NCBI GenBank assembly: GCA_030372985.1
Contig: JAUCQB010000180.1
Span: 62,001-126,000, forward strand
From: Phycisphaerae bacterium
Lineage (GTDB): Bacteria; Planctomycetota; Phycisphaerae; UBA1845; PWPN01
Reading direction: 5' to 3'
DNA length: 64,000 nucleotides
Below the pieces are notes generated by a model that was given only the letters and a program-made list of their open reading frames with translations, did not search any database and was not told the origin of the DNA. Position numbers and translations under genes: made by a program. This document shows positions 17,317 through 27,300 of the stretch, piece by piece. Every line of letters starts with the position of its first letter. Position 1 is the stretch's first letter.

Positions 17317-19914
17317 TCACTCCTCCCACCGATCCAGCCAATGCCGGATACGCATGGCTGTCGGGTCGATGCGGTGGTCGCTGCGGATCTCGACGGTCTT
17401 GGTCGAGCCGGGCAGCATGTCAAAGAAGTTGTCGCTCAGCAGCACGCCTTCGCTTTCAATGCCGTCGATGTGCACCATGCGGGCATAGTTGACGGTGCTG
17501 AAGTTGATCTTCATGCCATAATGCGGGCCGGACTTGTATGAAAGCGGGGCGGGTTTCCGGATGCTCTCGCTCATTCGCCAGCTCAGCTCGGGCACCGGCC
17601 AGTGGATTTCCCGCCATGGCCGATGGAAGAACGACGTTTCGGCCAACGACCTGGCACCGATGCCGAAGAAGGCGAACAGATACGAGTCGGCTGTGGCTTT
17701 AACCTGCCTTTTGCGGATCGACGCCGCGAGCTGTGACGAATTTGCACCCACTCTGACGCGGCACTTGCGTGACCAGACGGGCCTGCCGGCAACGCGGCCC
17801 TGGCCGAAGGTCAGCGTCCCGGCCAGCGGCTTGAGCGTGTCGTTGACCACGTATACGTCGTAGCGGTCCGGCTCGTCGACGATCGCGGCGATGATCGGCG
17901 CGAAACCGCGTTTCCCGGCATAGTAGGCCGGCTTGGGCACCAGGTAGTAATCGACCACGGACCAGCTTGCGCACGGCCAGCAATCGTTGAACATCCAGAA
18001 CATCGCCCCGGCGTTTTCCCACTTGCGCCGGCGATGGTGTTCAATCTCCGCGCGGATCAGCTCGGCGTGGAAGGTCGAGGCGCAGCGGACGAAGCTCTCG
18101 GCGTCGTTGATTTCGCCGACCAGCGTTGAGGCCATCCTGGCCTGTACCTGGGCGAACGTCTCGGGGATGGTGTTGTACGGGTTGTCCTGGACGTGGTATT
18201 CCATCTCCGGGCTGATCGGCCAGATCTTATCCCTGGGCACGAACTTGATCAGCGACTGCATCCGCGTCGGGCCGTGGTAACCGAATTCGGAGTTGAACAC
18301 GGTCTTGAAGTCCCGCAGCTTCTCTCTCCAGCAGGTGATGCCCGCCTGATAGGCATCCTCGTAGCAGCCGCCGTGCGAGTCGCCGGAGTTCCTGTCGTTG
18401 CCCAGGTCGGTGTGACTCTGCGGACTGGCGGGGCGATAAGGGCGGGTGGGGTCGAGGTCGGTGCACGCGCCCCGGATGATCACGTGGAACAGCCGCTCGC
18501 CGTAGCTGACCCTGAACCCGGCCGAGCCCGTCTTCTCGTTCCCGCCGCACCAATACACCACGCACGGCCGGTTGCGCAGCCGTTTGACCTGGTGTTCGAT
18601 TTCCGGAATGACCTCGTCGATGAATTCCGGATGATCGTCCGGGCAGTCGCTGCAGGCAAACATGAAGTCCTGCCAGACCATGATGCCCAGTTCGTCGCAG
18701 GTGTCATAGAAAGCGTCGGATTCGTAAATCCCGCCGCCCCAGACGCGGAGCATGTTGTAGTGGGCATCCTGGGCGAGGTGGACCAGATGCCGATACCGAT
18801 CCGGCTTCACGGTGCCGGGGAAGCAGGAGGGCGGCACCCAGTTGGCCCCTTTGCAGAAAACCGGCGTGCCGTTGATCTCGAAGCGAAAGCTCAGGCGATC
18901 GCTGCCCAGCGGTTCCTCAACGAGCTTGACCTCGCGGAAGGCGAACCGACCCTCGACCTGGTGATGCGTGCGGCCGTTGCGGATCAGCGTGATGCGATAC
19001 TTGTACAGCGGCTGCGCCCCGCAGCCGTTAGGCCACCAGAGCCGGGGTTTCGGCACCGAGAGCGTGCAGAAGTTCTTCTGGCCGGTGACGGCAATCTTGT
19101 GGCGGATGGGATTGTTCTTGGCGGCCTTGGGCAGGTTGAACGGCCCGGTGATCTCGACCAGCAGGTTGCCCGTCGGCCGGACGGTCTTCGCCGCTTCGTC
19201 CTCCATACTGCTCTGGTCGAGGTCCTGGCGATAGGTTCGCTCGTCGAGAGCCATGTGGAAAGTGACCTGTCCGTCATTTCGCGCCCGCACGGCCACGTCC
19301 ATGATCCGCCCGCTGTCAAACGATTCGAGCCGCACGCTCCGCCAGATACCCAGAGCGGGCAGGTGCGGGGCCCAGTCCCAACTGAACTGGCACTGCGCCT
19401 TGCGGGCGAAGACCCGCGGCGTGTTGAAGCACGCGAAGTACTTTTGATACGGGTTGGCCTCCAGGATTCGCAGCGTCGCCCCGACCCGGACGACCAATGT
19501 GTTCCGCTGCCCCGGCAGGATCGCCTCGGTCACGTCCATGCGGTAGGCGCGGTGGCTGTTGCGGGTCTGGCCGACCATCCGGCCGTTCAGCCAGGCCGTG
19601 CCGAACAGGTCGATGCCCTCGAACACCAGTTCCGACCGCCCGCGCACAAAGTCGCCCGGCACGTCGAAGTCGCGCCGGAACCACCATTCGCGCTCGCCCG
19701 TCCATCGGCACTGCTCGACATTGGTGCCCATGAACATGTCCGCAGGCAGCCGGCCGGCGTCGACCAGCGTCGGGTGAATGTCCCCCGGCACCGGCGTGCT
19801 CAGCCAGTCGTCGGTCGGGCAAGCAGCCTCGAACGGCCTTGCGGCCTCGCCGCGCTCGTGACCGAAATCCTTCAGCAACCAGTCACCGTCGAGTGTGATT
19901 GTGTTGACAGGCAT
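17317..19914 (-). CDS. Beta-mannosidase-type GH2 glycoside hydrolase
   Basis: The protein (865 residues) hydrolyses terminal beta-mannosides or a related bond. The ATG at 19914 has GGAG six bases upstream and is preferred over the TTG at 19935. Domain order is the GH2 standard: sugar-binding jelly roll (about 1-190), Ig-like domain (190-330), TIM barrel (330-620) and C-terminal beta domains. The barrel has NMLRVWGGGIYESD, the acid/base region VVYWCGGNEKTG and a nucleophile region FNSEFGYHGP. The sequence WDWAPHLPALGIW is typical of beta-mannosidases. No signal peptide is visible. It follows the HAD phosphatase gene on the same strand with a 102-base, repeat-filled gap. Confidence 0.85.
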   Translation of the reverse strand: MPVNTITLDGDWLLKDFGHERGEAARPFEAACPTDDWLSTPVPGDIHPTLVDAGRLPADMFMGTNVEQCRWTGEREWWFRRDFDVPGDFVRGRSELVFEGIDLFGTAWLNGRMVGQTRNSHRAYRMDVTEAILPGQRNTLVVRVGATLRILEANPYQKYFACFNTPRVFARKAQCQFSWDWAPHLPALGIWRSVRLESFDSGRIMDVAVRARNDGQVTFHMALDERTYRQDLDQSSMEDEAAKTVRPTGNLLVEITGPFNLPKAAKNNPIRHKIAVTGQKNFCTLSVPKPRLWWPNGCGAQPLYKYRITLIRNGRTHHQVEGRFAFREVKLVEEPLGSDRLSFRFEINGTPVFCKGANWVPPSCFPGTVKPDRYRHLVHLAQDAHYNMLRVWGGGIYESDAFYDTCDELGIMVWQDFMFACSDCPDDHPEFIDEVIPEIEHQVKRLRNRPCVVYWCGGNEKTGSAGFRVSYGERLFHVIIRGACTDLDPTRPYRPASPQSHTDLGNDRNSGDSHGGCYEDAYQAGITCWREKLRDFKTVFNSEFGYHGPTRMQSLIKFVPRDKIWPISPEMEYHVQDNPYNTIPETFAQVQARMASTLVGEINDAESFVRCASTFHAELIRAEIEHHRRRKWENAGAMFWMFNDCWPCASWSVVDYYLVPKPAYYAGKRGFAPIIAAIVDEPDRYDVYVVNDTLKPLAGTLTFGQGRVAGRPVWSRKCRVRVGANSSQLAASIRKRQVKATADSYLFAFFGIGARSLAETSFFHRPWREIHWPVPELSWRMSESIRKPAPLSYKSGPHYGMKINFSTVNYARMVHIDGIESEGVLLSDNFFDMLPGSTKTVEIRSDHRIDPTAMRIRHWLDRWEE

Positions 19915-19929
19915 GGGGGGCTCCGGAGG

Positions 19930-20035
19930 AGCCAAGCTCTTAGCTGTCAGCTATTAGCTATTAGCTCCAAGAGGCAAAGGGTATACGATCTCTTCTTTCT
20001 GGCCAACAGCTAAAAGCTAAGAGCTAATAGCTAGT
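19930..20035. repeat. Inverted short-period repeats (AGCTATTAGCT type)
   Basis: AGCTGTCAGCTATTAGCT and related units at 19938-19970 are answered by AGCTAAAAGCTAAGAGC and AGCTAATAGCTAG at 20009-20033. The left and right clusters are complementary, so the transcript between the HAD and beta-mannosidase genes could form a long imperfect hairpin. The right arm reaches into the last codons of the HAD gene. Confidence 0.65.
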
Positions 20036-21006
20036 GCCACTTCCTCAAACGTCCCACAATAGCTCGTGCACAGCGCCCTTGTTCCGCTCTCGATGATATT
20101 GCCCCCGGCCAGGCCGATGGTCGCAAAGCCTGCCAGGCGGATCGAGCAGACGCCGGCGCCGCTGTCCTCGATACCGACGACATGGTGCCGCCGCTCGAAG
20201 GGGATGCCCAGACCGACCCGGCAAGCCTCGGCATACAGCCACGGATGCGGTTTGGGCGAAAGCTCACCGAGTGTGCCGACCTCGCCGTGACGCAGCGGGA
20301 ACCCGGCGGTGATAATCGCGTCATAGAACTCCTTCGGGTCGCCCAGGCCCAGGGTTCGGAGGGCCGAGACAATCTCCGGCCAGGCCTTCTCGTACAGCCC
20401 CGACGACACCACCGCCACTTTCACCCCGGTTGCCTTGAGTTCCAGCAGGAACTCCTTGAGCCCCGGCGTCGGCGTGAACGCGTTCTCCCGGCCACGGCCG
20501 GCGACGATCTCGGCCATCTCGCGGTGGGTATGCTGGAAGTAATAGCGGCGGGCTTCCTCCACGGTCTTGCCCGGGCAGTACTTGCGGATGCAGTATTGCA
20601 GGTGCTCGGAGACACTGTGGCCGGAGACGAACGGCAGGTCCGCCTCCTCCAACTCGAACCGCGGGTTGCCCAGCAGGCTGGCCGTGGTCCGCTGAATGAT
20701 CCAGATCCAGAAGTCCTCGCTTCGCACGCTGGTGCCGTCGAGGTCCATCAACACCGCCTCGACCGGCCGGTCGAGTCGAACCGGATGCACCGGGTAGTAC
20801 GCCGGGTAGCCCATCGCCGACTTGACGTGCGCCAGGGTGTGATTGGCAAAAGCAACGAACTCCACCTTGCGGTCGCCCGTGGCGGTGACCGAGACAACGC
20901 CGTCCCGTCCAACATGAAAACGGCCGTCGGTCGTCGCCGGCAGCGGAACCAGACCCGATTCTTCCGATATCGCCCCGATGGCCGGTATGTCGGCAATCAT
21001 ACCCAT
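20017..21006 (-). CDS. HAD-superfamily hydrolase (beta-phosphoglucomutase/phosphatase-like)
   Basis: About 329 residues from the ATG at 21006 (ATG 21000 or a TTG at 21033 are alternatives; none has a strong ribosome site). The HAD motifs are present: motif I VLMDLDGTSV near residue 90, motif II VVSSG, a lysine in SPKPHPWLY, and motif IV VGIEDSGAG. A helical cap lies between I and II. The 85-residue N-terminal extension before motif I is longer than usual and I do not recognise it. Substrates in this superfamily are sugar phosphates and similar small molecules. It precedes the beta-mannosidase gene on the same strand, suggesting a sugar-phosphate step. Confidence 0.75.
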   Translation of the reverse strand: MGMIADIPAIGAISEESGLVPLPATTDGRFHVGRDGVVSVTATGDRKVEFVAFANHTLAHVKSAMGYPAYYPVHPVRLDRPVEAVLMDLDGTSVRSEDFWIWIIQRTTASLLGNPRFELEEADLPFVSGHSVSEHLQYCIRKYCPGKTVEEARRYYFQHTHREMAEIVAGRGRENAFTPTPGLKEFLLELKATGVKVAVVSSGLYEKAWPEIVSALRTLGLGDPKEFYDAIITAGFPLRHGEVGTLGELSPKPHPWLYAEACRVGLGIPFERRHHVVGIEDSGAGVCSIRLAGFATIGLAGGNIIESGTRALCTSYCGTFEEVALAISS

Positions 21007-21072
21007 GTCGATCCAACTCAATACGAGACGCAAACAGTGTACCGGATCAGGCCGATTTCACAACGTTTGTGA

Positions 21073-21102
21073 TTGACAGTGTTCCGCCCGGATCAGCATA
21101 AT
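21073..21102 (+). promoter_or_regulatory. Sigma-70-type promoter for the beta-propeller lipoprotein gene
   Basis: A perfect TTGACA at 21073-21078 is followed after 18 bases by CATAAT at 21097-21102, five of six matches. Transcription would start near 21109, about 47 bases before the ATG at 21156. Confidence 0.6.
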
Positions 21103-21155
21103 GCGGGCGGCGCTCGACCGGACGTCCGGCGAAACCAAGTCTCGGAGGACGAACC

Positions 21156-22298
21156 ATGACAACCAGGACGAGCTTCGGAATCCTGATGCTGTGCCAGCTC
21201 GTGTGGATGGCGGGTTGTTCAGACAGCGCATCTTTTGCCCCCGCCGTGCGGCGGGAACTGCCCATGGCCATCCTGCGACCGGCGCCGCCGATGGAACTGC
21301 CCGGTGCGGCCATGCCCGAGCGAAATGTGGCCGGCCTGGTGGACTGCAACAATCCGGTTCACTGGGACGGAGGCACGATGTACGTGTTTTCCTCCATCGG
21401 TTACGCCGATCGCGGCGAGGGCTCCGACCTCTTCACGCTCAAGAGACCTTCGATCCGCACCCACTACGACAACGAAGCCGACCCGTCCATTGGCGGCCGG
21501 TGGATCGAAGCCACCTTCAAGCACGACAGCGGCGCGCTTTACGGCTGGTATCACAATGAACCGCCGAACGTCTGCGGACCGCTCAAGCGGCTGACGGCCC
21601 CTCGAATCGGAGCAGTGATCTCCCATGACAACGGCCTCAACTGGAAGGACCTGGGAATCATTCTGACCGCGCCGCCTGATTCGCTCTACTGTGAGACCGC
21701 CAATCGCTACTTCGCCGGAGGCAACGGCGATTTCTCTGTGATTCTCGATCGGCAGAGCCGGTATTTCTACTTCCTGATCAGTACCTACAACCGCGACGTG
21801 GCCGAGCAGGGTGTGACCATTGCTCGTATGGCGTTCGCAGACCGCGACAAGCCGGTCGGCAAGGTGTTCAAATGGTACAAGGGGGCGTGGGGTGAGCCGG
21901 GGTTGGGCGGACACGTTACGCCGATCCTTCCGGCCGCCTCCGACTGGCACCAGGAGAAGGTCGATGTCTTCTGGGGGCCGTCCATTCACTACAACGCGCA
22001 CCTGGACCAGTACGTCATCCTGATGAACCGGGCGATTGACAGGGAATGGTCCCAGGAGGGCATCTACGTAACCTTCTGCTCCGATCTGGCCAAACCGAAA
22101 GGCTGGGCCACGCCGGTCAAGGTCTTCGACGGCCGGGGGTTTGCGCCCAGACGCCATGATTGGTGGTATCCCCAGGTCATTGGCATCGACGCATCGAACA
22201 AGGAAACGGACAAACTCGCCGGCCGCGTTGCCCGCTTTTTCATCCGCGGCAAATCCGCCTGGGAGATCGTCTTCCTCCGTCCGGGAGAGAAGCTGTAA
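21156..22298 (+). CDS. Lipoprotein with a beta-propeller (GH43-like) fold, function unknown
   Basis: This 380-residue protein starts behind a GGAGG site and has a lipoprotein signal ending in WMAGC. After a proline-rich linker, the sequence shows repeated propeller-like blades with Trp/Asp turns: NNPVHWDGGTMYVFSSIG, FKHDSGALYGWYHNE, SHDNGLNWKDLGII, FWGPSIHYNAHLDQYVILM and WWYPQVIGID. Five-bladed propellers of this kind occur in GH43, GH62 and related arabinan- or sialidase-like proteins. Acidic residues are present in several blades but I cannot assign a catalytic triad. It may be a glycan hydrolase or binding protein at the cell surface. It is transcribed away from the HAD gene. Confidence 0.55.
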   Translation: MTTRTSFGILMLCQLVWMAGCSDSASFAPAVRRELPMAILRPAPPMELPGAAMPERNVAGLVDCNNPVHWDGGTMYVFSSIGYADRGEGSDLFTLKRPSIRTHYDNEADPSIGGRWIEATFKHDSGALYGWYHNEPPNVCGPLKRLTAPRIGAVISHDNGLNWKDLGIILTAPPDSLYCETANRYFAGGNGDFSVILDRQSRYFYFLISTYNRDVAEQGVTIARMAFADRDKPVGKVFKWYKGAWGEPGLGGHVTPILPAASDWHQEKVDVFWGPSIHYNAHLDQYVILMNRAIDREWSQEGIYVTFCSDLAKPKGWATPVKVFDGRGFAPRRHDWWYPQVIGIDASNKETDKLAGRVARFFIRGKSAWEIVFLRPGEKL

Positions 22299-22307
22299 GC
22301 CTCAGAG

Positions 22308-22445
22308 TCACAACTCGGCGAACGGGATAGCCGTCACGCCGGGTGCCAAGGGCAGGCGGACGTTACCGGGATGCACCACGTAGCCCGGCTTGGCCTTGTG
22401 GCCGTAAGCTTCTCGAAACGCCACGACGCCAGCCGACCTGTGCAA
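22308..22445 (-). pseudogene. 3' remnant of a gene resembling the C-terminus of DUF4143 ATPases
   Basis: The minus strand has an open 45-codon tail (AFREAYGHKAKPGYVVHPG, then VRLPLAPGVTAIPFAEL and stop) with no start; an in-frame TGA lies immediately upstream at 22446-22448. A different frame is open further upstream to 22581. The tail resembles the end of AAA_14/DUF4143 ATP-binding proteins, whose last strand-loop region ends with a hydrophobic PF-x-L. I read it as a gene fossil; the family assignment is from pattern memory only. The rest of the 22299-22630 gap shows nothing else. Confidence 0.4.
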
Positions 22446-22630
22446 TCATGCATTTGAAATGCAGATTCGCAGGGTCCGATAATCCTGGCATGCGATAGTG
22501 CCGAAGAATGGCTTCCAGGCTCTCCCCATACCGGCTGGGCCTCAGCAGGGGGTTGTCGAAGGATGCAGCCCTCTTGGCCATCTCGTCGCTCAGCCCGACA
22601 GCCGAACGCTGATGAGTGTCAGGCCTCGAA

Positions 22631-24157
22631 TCAGTTCGCGCAGTTCGGATCGCCCGGATCGTTCGGAGCGGTCAGACATCTCTGGAGGACGCTGAAGTCC
22701 GACTGGTCGACATCGCCGTCGGGATCGAGGTCGGCGAGTTGACAGGTCGGGCTGCCGTTGTCCGGTACGCCGGGACCTGACGCACAGAGTGCGAACAAGT
22801 CGAGGTCGTCGGCATCGACGTCGCCGTCGCGGTCGATATCGCCGGGAACAAGAGGCGGGCACCCGTTCGCATCGACTGTCACACCCTCGATGGTGTTCGG
22901 GCACAGGTCCGACAGGTCCGGCACGCCGTCCCCGTCCGCATCCGAAACCACCTTGAACACTTCGCCGCCATCCAGATCGCAGATGTACATCTCACTATCG
23001 GCGTCCTCACCGAATGAGGAAATGGACAATATGCTCAGGCTGCCGCCGGGCACCATTTCGGCAGTACGTTCCGTCAATTCTGTCACCGCACCACCCACGA
23101 TTCGAAAGCTCCAGATCTGATCGCTGCAGTGATCGGCGAAGAAGTACACACCCTGGATTTCGGGAATGGAACCGCGGTAGACAATGCCGCCGGTGATCGA
23201 GCATCCCTGTGTGTGGCTGTATTCATGGACCGGGTCGGTCAGCCCGCCGGGGTCGCAGTTTGTTGAGGGATTGAAGCAGTGGAAGCCCTCCTTGAGCCGC
23301 CAGCCGTAGTTCTGGCCGCCGGTTGAAGCGGCGGGCTGATAGTTGACCTCCTCCCATGCGCCCTGGCCGACGTCGGCGATGTAGAAATCGCCGTTGGCCC
23401 GGTCAAATGCGCACCGCCACGGGTTGCGAAGCCCGTAGGCCCAGATCTCGTCGTCACCTGGCACCCCCGCGAACGGGTTCGCGGCCGGGATGGCATAGTT
23501 GCGAAGCGAGTCGGCCGGGAAATCATCCCCGTTCACGTCGATTCGCAGGATCTTCCCCAGCCAGTTGTCGGTCGTGTCCTGACCGTTGCCGGTTCCGACG
23601 GTATGACCGGCGTCATCGTCGCCGGTGCCGCCGCCGTCGCCCGATGCGATATAGAGGTACCCGTCGTTTGGTCCGAAGCCGATCCAACCTGCGTTGTGGT
23701 TCGACTGCGGCTGGTCAAAATGAAGAATGACCCGAGCGCTTCCGGCGTCGGCCAAGTCCGGATCTGCAGCGGAGGCCTGGTACTCCGCCACGATGGACTG
23801 CCCGGCCGGCCCGCCGCCGGTCGTCGTGTAGTAGATGTAGAAACGCCGATTGGATGCATACTGGGGATGGAAAGCAAGCCCCAGCAGTCCCTGCTCGTTG
23901 CCCATGGTCACACCCGCCACGGTCAGGAATGCCGTGGGCAGAAGCGTCCCATCTTTGATGATGCGAATCCTGCCGACATGCTGCTCCAGAACGAACTGAC
24001 GTTGGGCGTCGCCCGGCGGCGAGGTAACAAACACCGGGCGGGACAGACCGGAGGCGATACGAATGGTTCGAACCGCGGCCGCTCCTGTCTGCGGCAGGGC
24101 CAAGCCGATCAGCATGCTGGCTCCCAGGCATGTCGGTGTGTTCAGTTGGTATCGCAT
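22631..24157 (-). CDS. Secreted PQQ-dependent sugar (glucose/sorbosone) dehydrogenase-like protein with Asp-rich C-terminal repeats
   Basis: The 508-residue protein has a signal peptide and a six-bladed quinoprotein propeller (about 30-380): RPVFVTSPPGDAQRQFVLEQ, GLLGLAFHPQYASNRRFYIYY, FGPNDGYLYIASGDGGGTGD, WAYGLRNPWRCAFDRANGD and ADVGQGAWEEVNY are characteristic of the Hhip/GSDH family. After it comes a calcium-binding thrombospondin-3-like stretch (DADGDGVPDLSDLCPNT) and two DGDVD repeats (DIDRDGDVDADDLDLF, DLDPDGDVDQSDF) ending with DPNCAN. That tail is shared with the neighbouring 1298-residue protein, suggesting common sorting or attachment. The substrate of the dehydrogenase domain is unknown. 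Confidence 0.82.
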   Translation of the reverse strand: MRYQLNTPTCLGASMLIGLALPQTGAAAVRTIRIASGLSRPVFVTSPPGDAQRQFVLEQHVGRIRIIKDGTLLPTAFLTVAGVTMGNEQGLLGLAFHPQYASNRRFYIYYTTTGGGPAGQSIVAEYQASAADPDLADAGSARVILHFDQPQSNHNAGWIGFGPNDGYLYIASGDGGGTGDDDAGHTVGTGNGQDTTDNWLGKILRIDVNGDDFPADSLRNYAIPAANPFAGVPGDDEIWAYGLRNPWRCAFDRANGDFYIADVGQGAWEEVNYQPAASTGGQNYGWRLKEGFHCFNPSTNCDPGGLTDPVHEYSHTQGCSITGGIVYRGSIPEIQGVYFFADHCSDQIWSFRIVGGAVTELTERTAEMVPGGSLSILSISSFGEDADSEMYICDLDGGEVFKVVSDADGDGVPDLSDLCPNTIEGVTVDANGCPPLVPGDIDRDGDVDADDLDLFALCASGPGVPDNGSPTCQLADLDPDGDVDQSDFSVLQRCLTAPNDPGDPNCAN

Positions 24158-24391
24158 GGTGTCGTTCCTACGGCGAATGCTCTGTCAAAAGAACGTCGGC
24201 TCACGAGTGGCAGCGGCCCGGGCGACGAACTGAAACTGAGGTCACCCATCACGCACCTGCCGACGACCGAATCATAGACCTCGTCCAAGGCGAAGTTGAA
24301 TAGTGTCTCATCGTTGACACAGCTCAGGCCGGAATTCTGCTTGGCCTCGGTCAGTTTCAGTCCGTCGGCAAGGGAATCGGATGCCGCCGGC

Positions 24392-27300
24392 CTAGTTCGC
24401 GCAGTTCGGATCGGCGGGTATGCCGTCGCCGCTCAGGCAAAGGTGCACCAGTGCAAAATCGGACTGGTCGACGTCGCCGTCGTTGTCGAAGTCCCTGCCC
24501 TCGCAACCGGTCGCCCGCGGCACGCCCGGCCCGGAGGCGCAGGCTTCGAAGAGGTCCAGATCGTCGCCGTCCACGTCGCCGTCAGTATCCAAATCCGGAG
24601 GAACGGCTGTTCCGAGCAGGGCTCCGTTGCTGAGCGCGCCGCCGCAGGCATTCGATACGGCGCAAGTGTAGATGCCCCCGTCAGCCTGCTGGACGCCGGT
24701 GAGGGTCAGAACTGGTGTTGTGGTTCCCGAGAAGCCGCCGCCACCGGGGGCCGGCCCGTCGACCAGGTTCTGGCCATTCCGCTTCCACTGGTAAGCGAGA
24801 CTTCCATGACCGGCAGCGGCCACGGTGAGGGTAACATTACCGCCGGGACTCAGCGGCTGTGACTGCGGATGGCGGTCGAAAACGACACGGTCGAGATACC
24901 GGTATTCGTAGGTGATGAATGGATGGTTGGGCGCACCGTAGTAATCAGCGAATACGGCCACCATCGCCCCGCGCTTCGAGTCGTAGGCCATCGCCTGGCA
25001 GAACAGTCTGAAGGCGGGTGGGCTGTCGGGCGCGTCATTAGGCAGCAGCAGCCCCCAATCCATCCCGAGATCAAAATAACTGACCGTGTACAAGCTCAGT
25101 GAGCCATAATTGGCGTAGAAGATCACATTTCGCCGCCGCGTGCTGTCGTATTGCATGAAGCAGAAGGGCATCTGCGGCGTGGTCGCGGGATCGGGCGCCC
25201 AGGAGGTGCCGTTGTAGCGCCACGTTTCTTTGGGGACGCCGAAGAGTCCGCCGTTCCCGTAGTAGTGCACCACCTGGTTGCGGCCGGGATCGTAGCCGAT
25301 TGCACCGCCGTAACCGGCCGTAAAGCCGTTGCTGGGCACCGTCAGCGACCATTGGCCGGTCGCGGGATCGAACTCGTACGTCTCACTGCTGCTAATCGTG
25401 TTTTGCTGATTCCGCACGAGGATGATGCGCTTGCGCGTGCTGTCATAGGTCAGCTCGGGCGTGGTGGTCGGATAGGGTGATTCCCGCGGCGGGATGTCGG
25501 ATGGGCCCACAAGCTGGACCCAGTCGTCGCCGTCGTACGCCCAAAGGTCGCTGGGCCACGCCGGCTGTCCGATTTCGCTCTGGAATCCTCCGTACAAGAC
25601 GACACGCTTGAGATCGCTGTCGTAGGTCATGGCGTGCCCACTGCGCCGGCCCGGCGTGTGGGCGGGGTTTCGCTGGACCCACTCGATGCCGTCCCATTCC
25701 CATGTATCAGTGAGATAGGTGCTGTAGTACCCGCCGTAGAGGACGCAGACGCCTCGGTGGGAATCGTAGGCCATATCGCAGTCGCTCCGGATGATCGGGG
25801 CGGTCGCCGGGCTGCGCAGCTGCCACGTCGGCGTGATGCTCAGTGTGAGCAATGCGGGGTTGCAGGGTCTCGTCTCGCAACTGTCGGTGACCGCGCAGTC
25901 GTATAGACCCTCATCCTCGTAACGCAGCTTCATGATCGACAGCGAGGGGGTGCCGGCGCCACTGATCCGGCCATCATCGACCAGGTTCACCCCGTCATGT
26001 CGCCACTGGTAGGAGAGCGTGCCCACGCCGCGGGCGATAACATTGAACGCGGCCGACTCACATGGCAGCTTTGTCTGGGGCGCAGGTTGCTGGTCGAAGC
26101 TGACGCCGACCTGCAGGCGGTGCTGGCCGGTGTATCCACTGCCGCACGCGTTGACATATTTGAGGCGATAGTCGCCGGTATCGTCGTGTACCAGCGGGGT
26201 GAAGGAGAAGGCCTCGCCGTAGGAGATCGTGCGGCCCAAGACGTCCTGCCACGTGACCCCGTCGTGCTTCTGCAGCGTGACGGTCATGGGAAAGGCCCCG
26301 CTGGCGGGCACTGCGGGAATGATGACGGCGTTGGTGCCGGGGCAGGTCGCGTTCGGCCAGGCGACAAAGCCCGTGACAACCGGCGCGGTCAGGACATTGA
26401 GCGTCGCCGGGTTGCTCGTCGTCGCGGCGCACAGACCGATCACGGTACAGGTGTACTGCCCGGCGTCGGCCAGAGTCACCGACGGGATGGTGTGGTTGTA
26501 GAACGTCGCCCCGACGATGGGCTGACCATTCTTGTTCCACTGGTAATCGGCAACGCTGACCCCGTCTACGCCGACGCTGAAGGTGACCGGCTGGCCGAGG
26601 CAGATGTCCTGCGATGCCGGGTGTTGCGTGATGCCAGGGACTGGGCAGTCCCGCGTGATCTGGGCCCACTGCACGGCCCATCGGTCGATCCCGCCAACAA
26701 AAGGAAGCTCGGCGTATTCCTGGAGCGTCCAGAAGGTCTTGTCATCGAGGGGGTCTACGACCGTGGCCGAGTAGTCGCCCCAGCGGTTCTTCGTGGTGAT
26801 GATCTTGACGTACTTGGCCAGTCCGTCCTTGAAGTACTGCGTGGAACTGGTCGTCCCCGGTGGGTCGCCGGCCCGACGCGTAACGTAGCAGGCTGACGGA
26901 TAGATGGCAGGACTGGTGGACGAGAAGCCGATACATGCGTCGTTGCCGCAGTTGACACCGATGCTCGGGTAGATGTAGTGGGCATTCGGACCGCCGCTCT
27001 GGATGATGCCGGATTGAATGATCGGGTTGGGCAGTGCCGGTTGGAGCTCATACCAGAACAGTGCATTGCGGTCAGGGGCATCGGCTGGGTATCCGCCGCC
27101 ATGGACGGCCCAGATCCGCCCGTTGCGGTACACCACGTTGCACATCCGTGAGTCGCCGCCGTCGAGACCGGTCGCGGAGTCGCGTTGTGCGGCGGGCAGC
27201 AGGGTGTTCGAGAACCGGTTCTGGACGGCGAAGAAGCCCGCGTTGGTGGTGTTGGAGCCGGGCAGGGCTGACCAGGCCGGTGCCGCTGCCGTTCCGGTGA

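Noticed and set aside
18193-20013. Open frame of 606 codons on the plus strand
   Set aside because: It is antisense to the beta-mannosidase gene and its translation has no recognisable domain.
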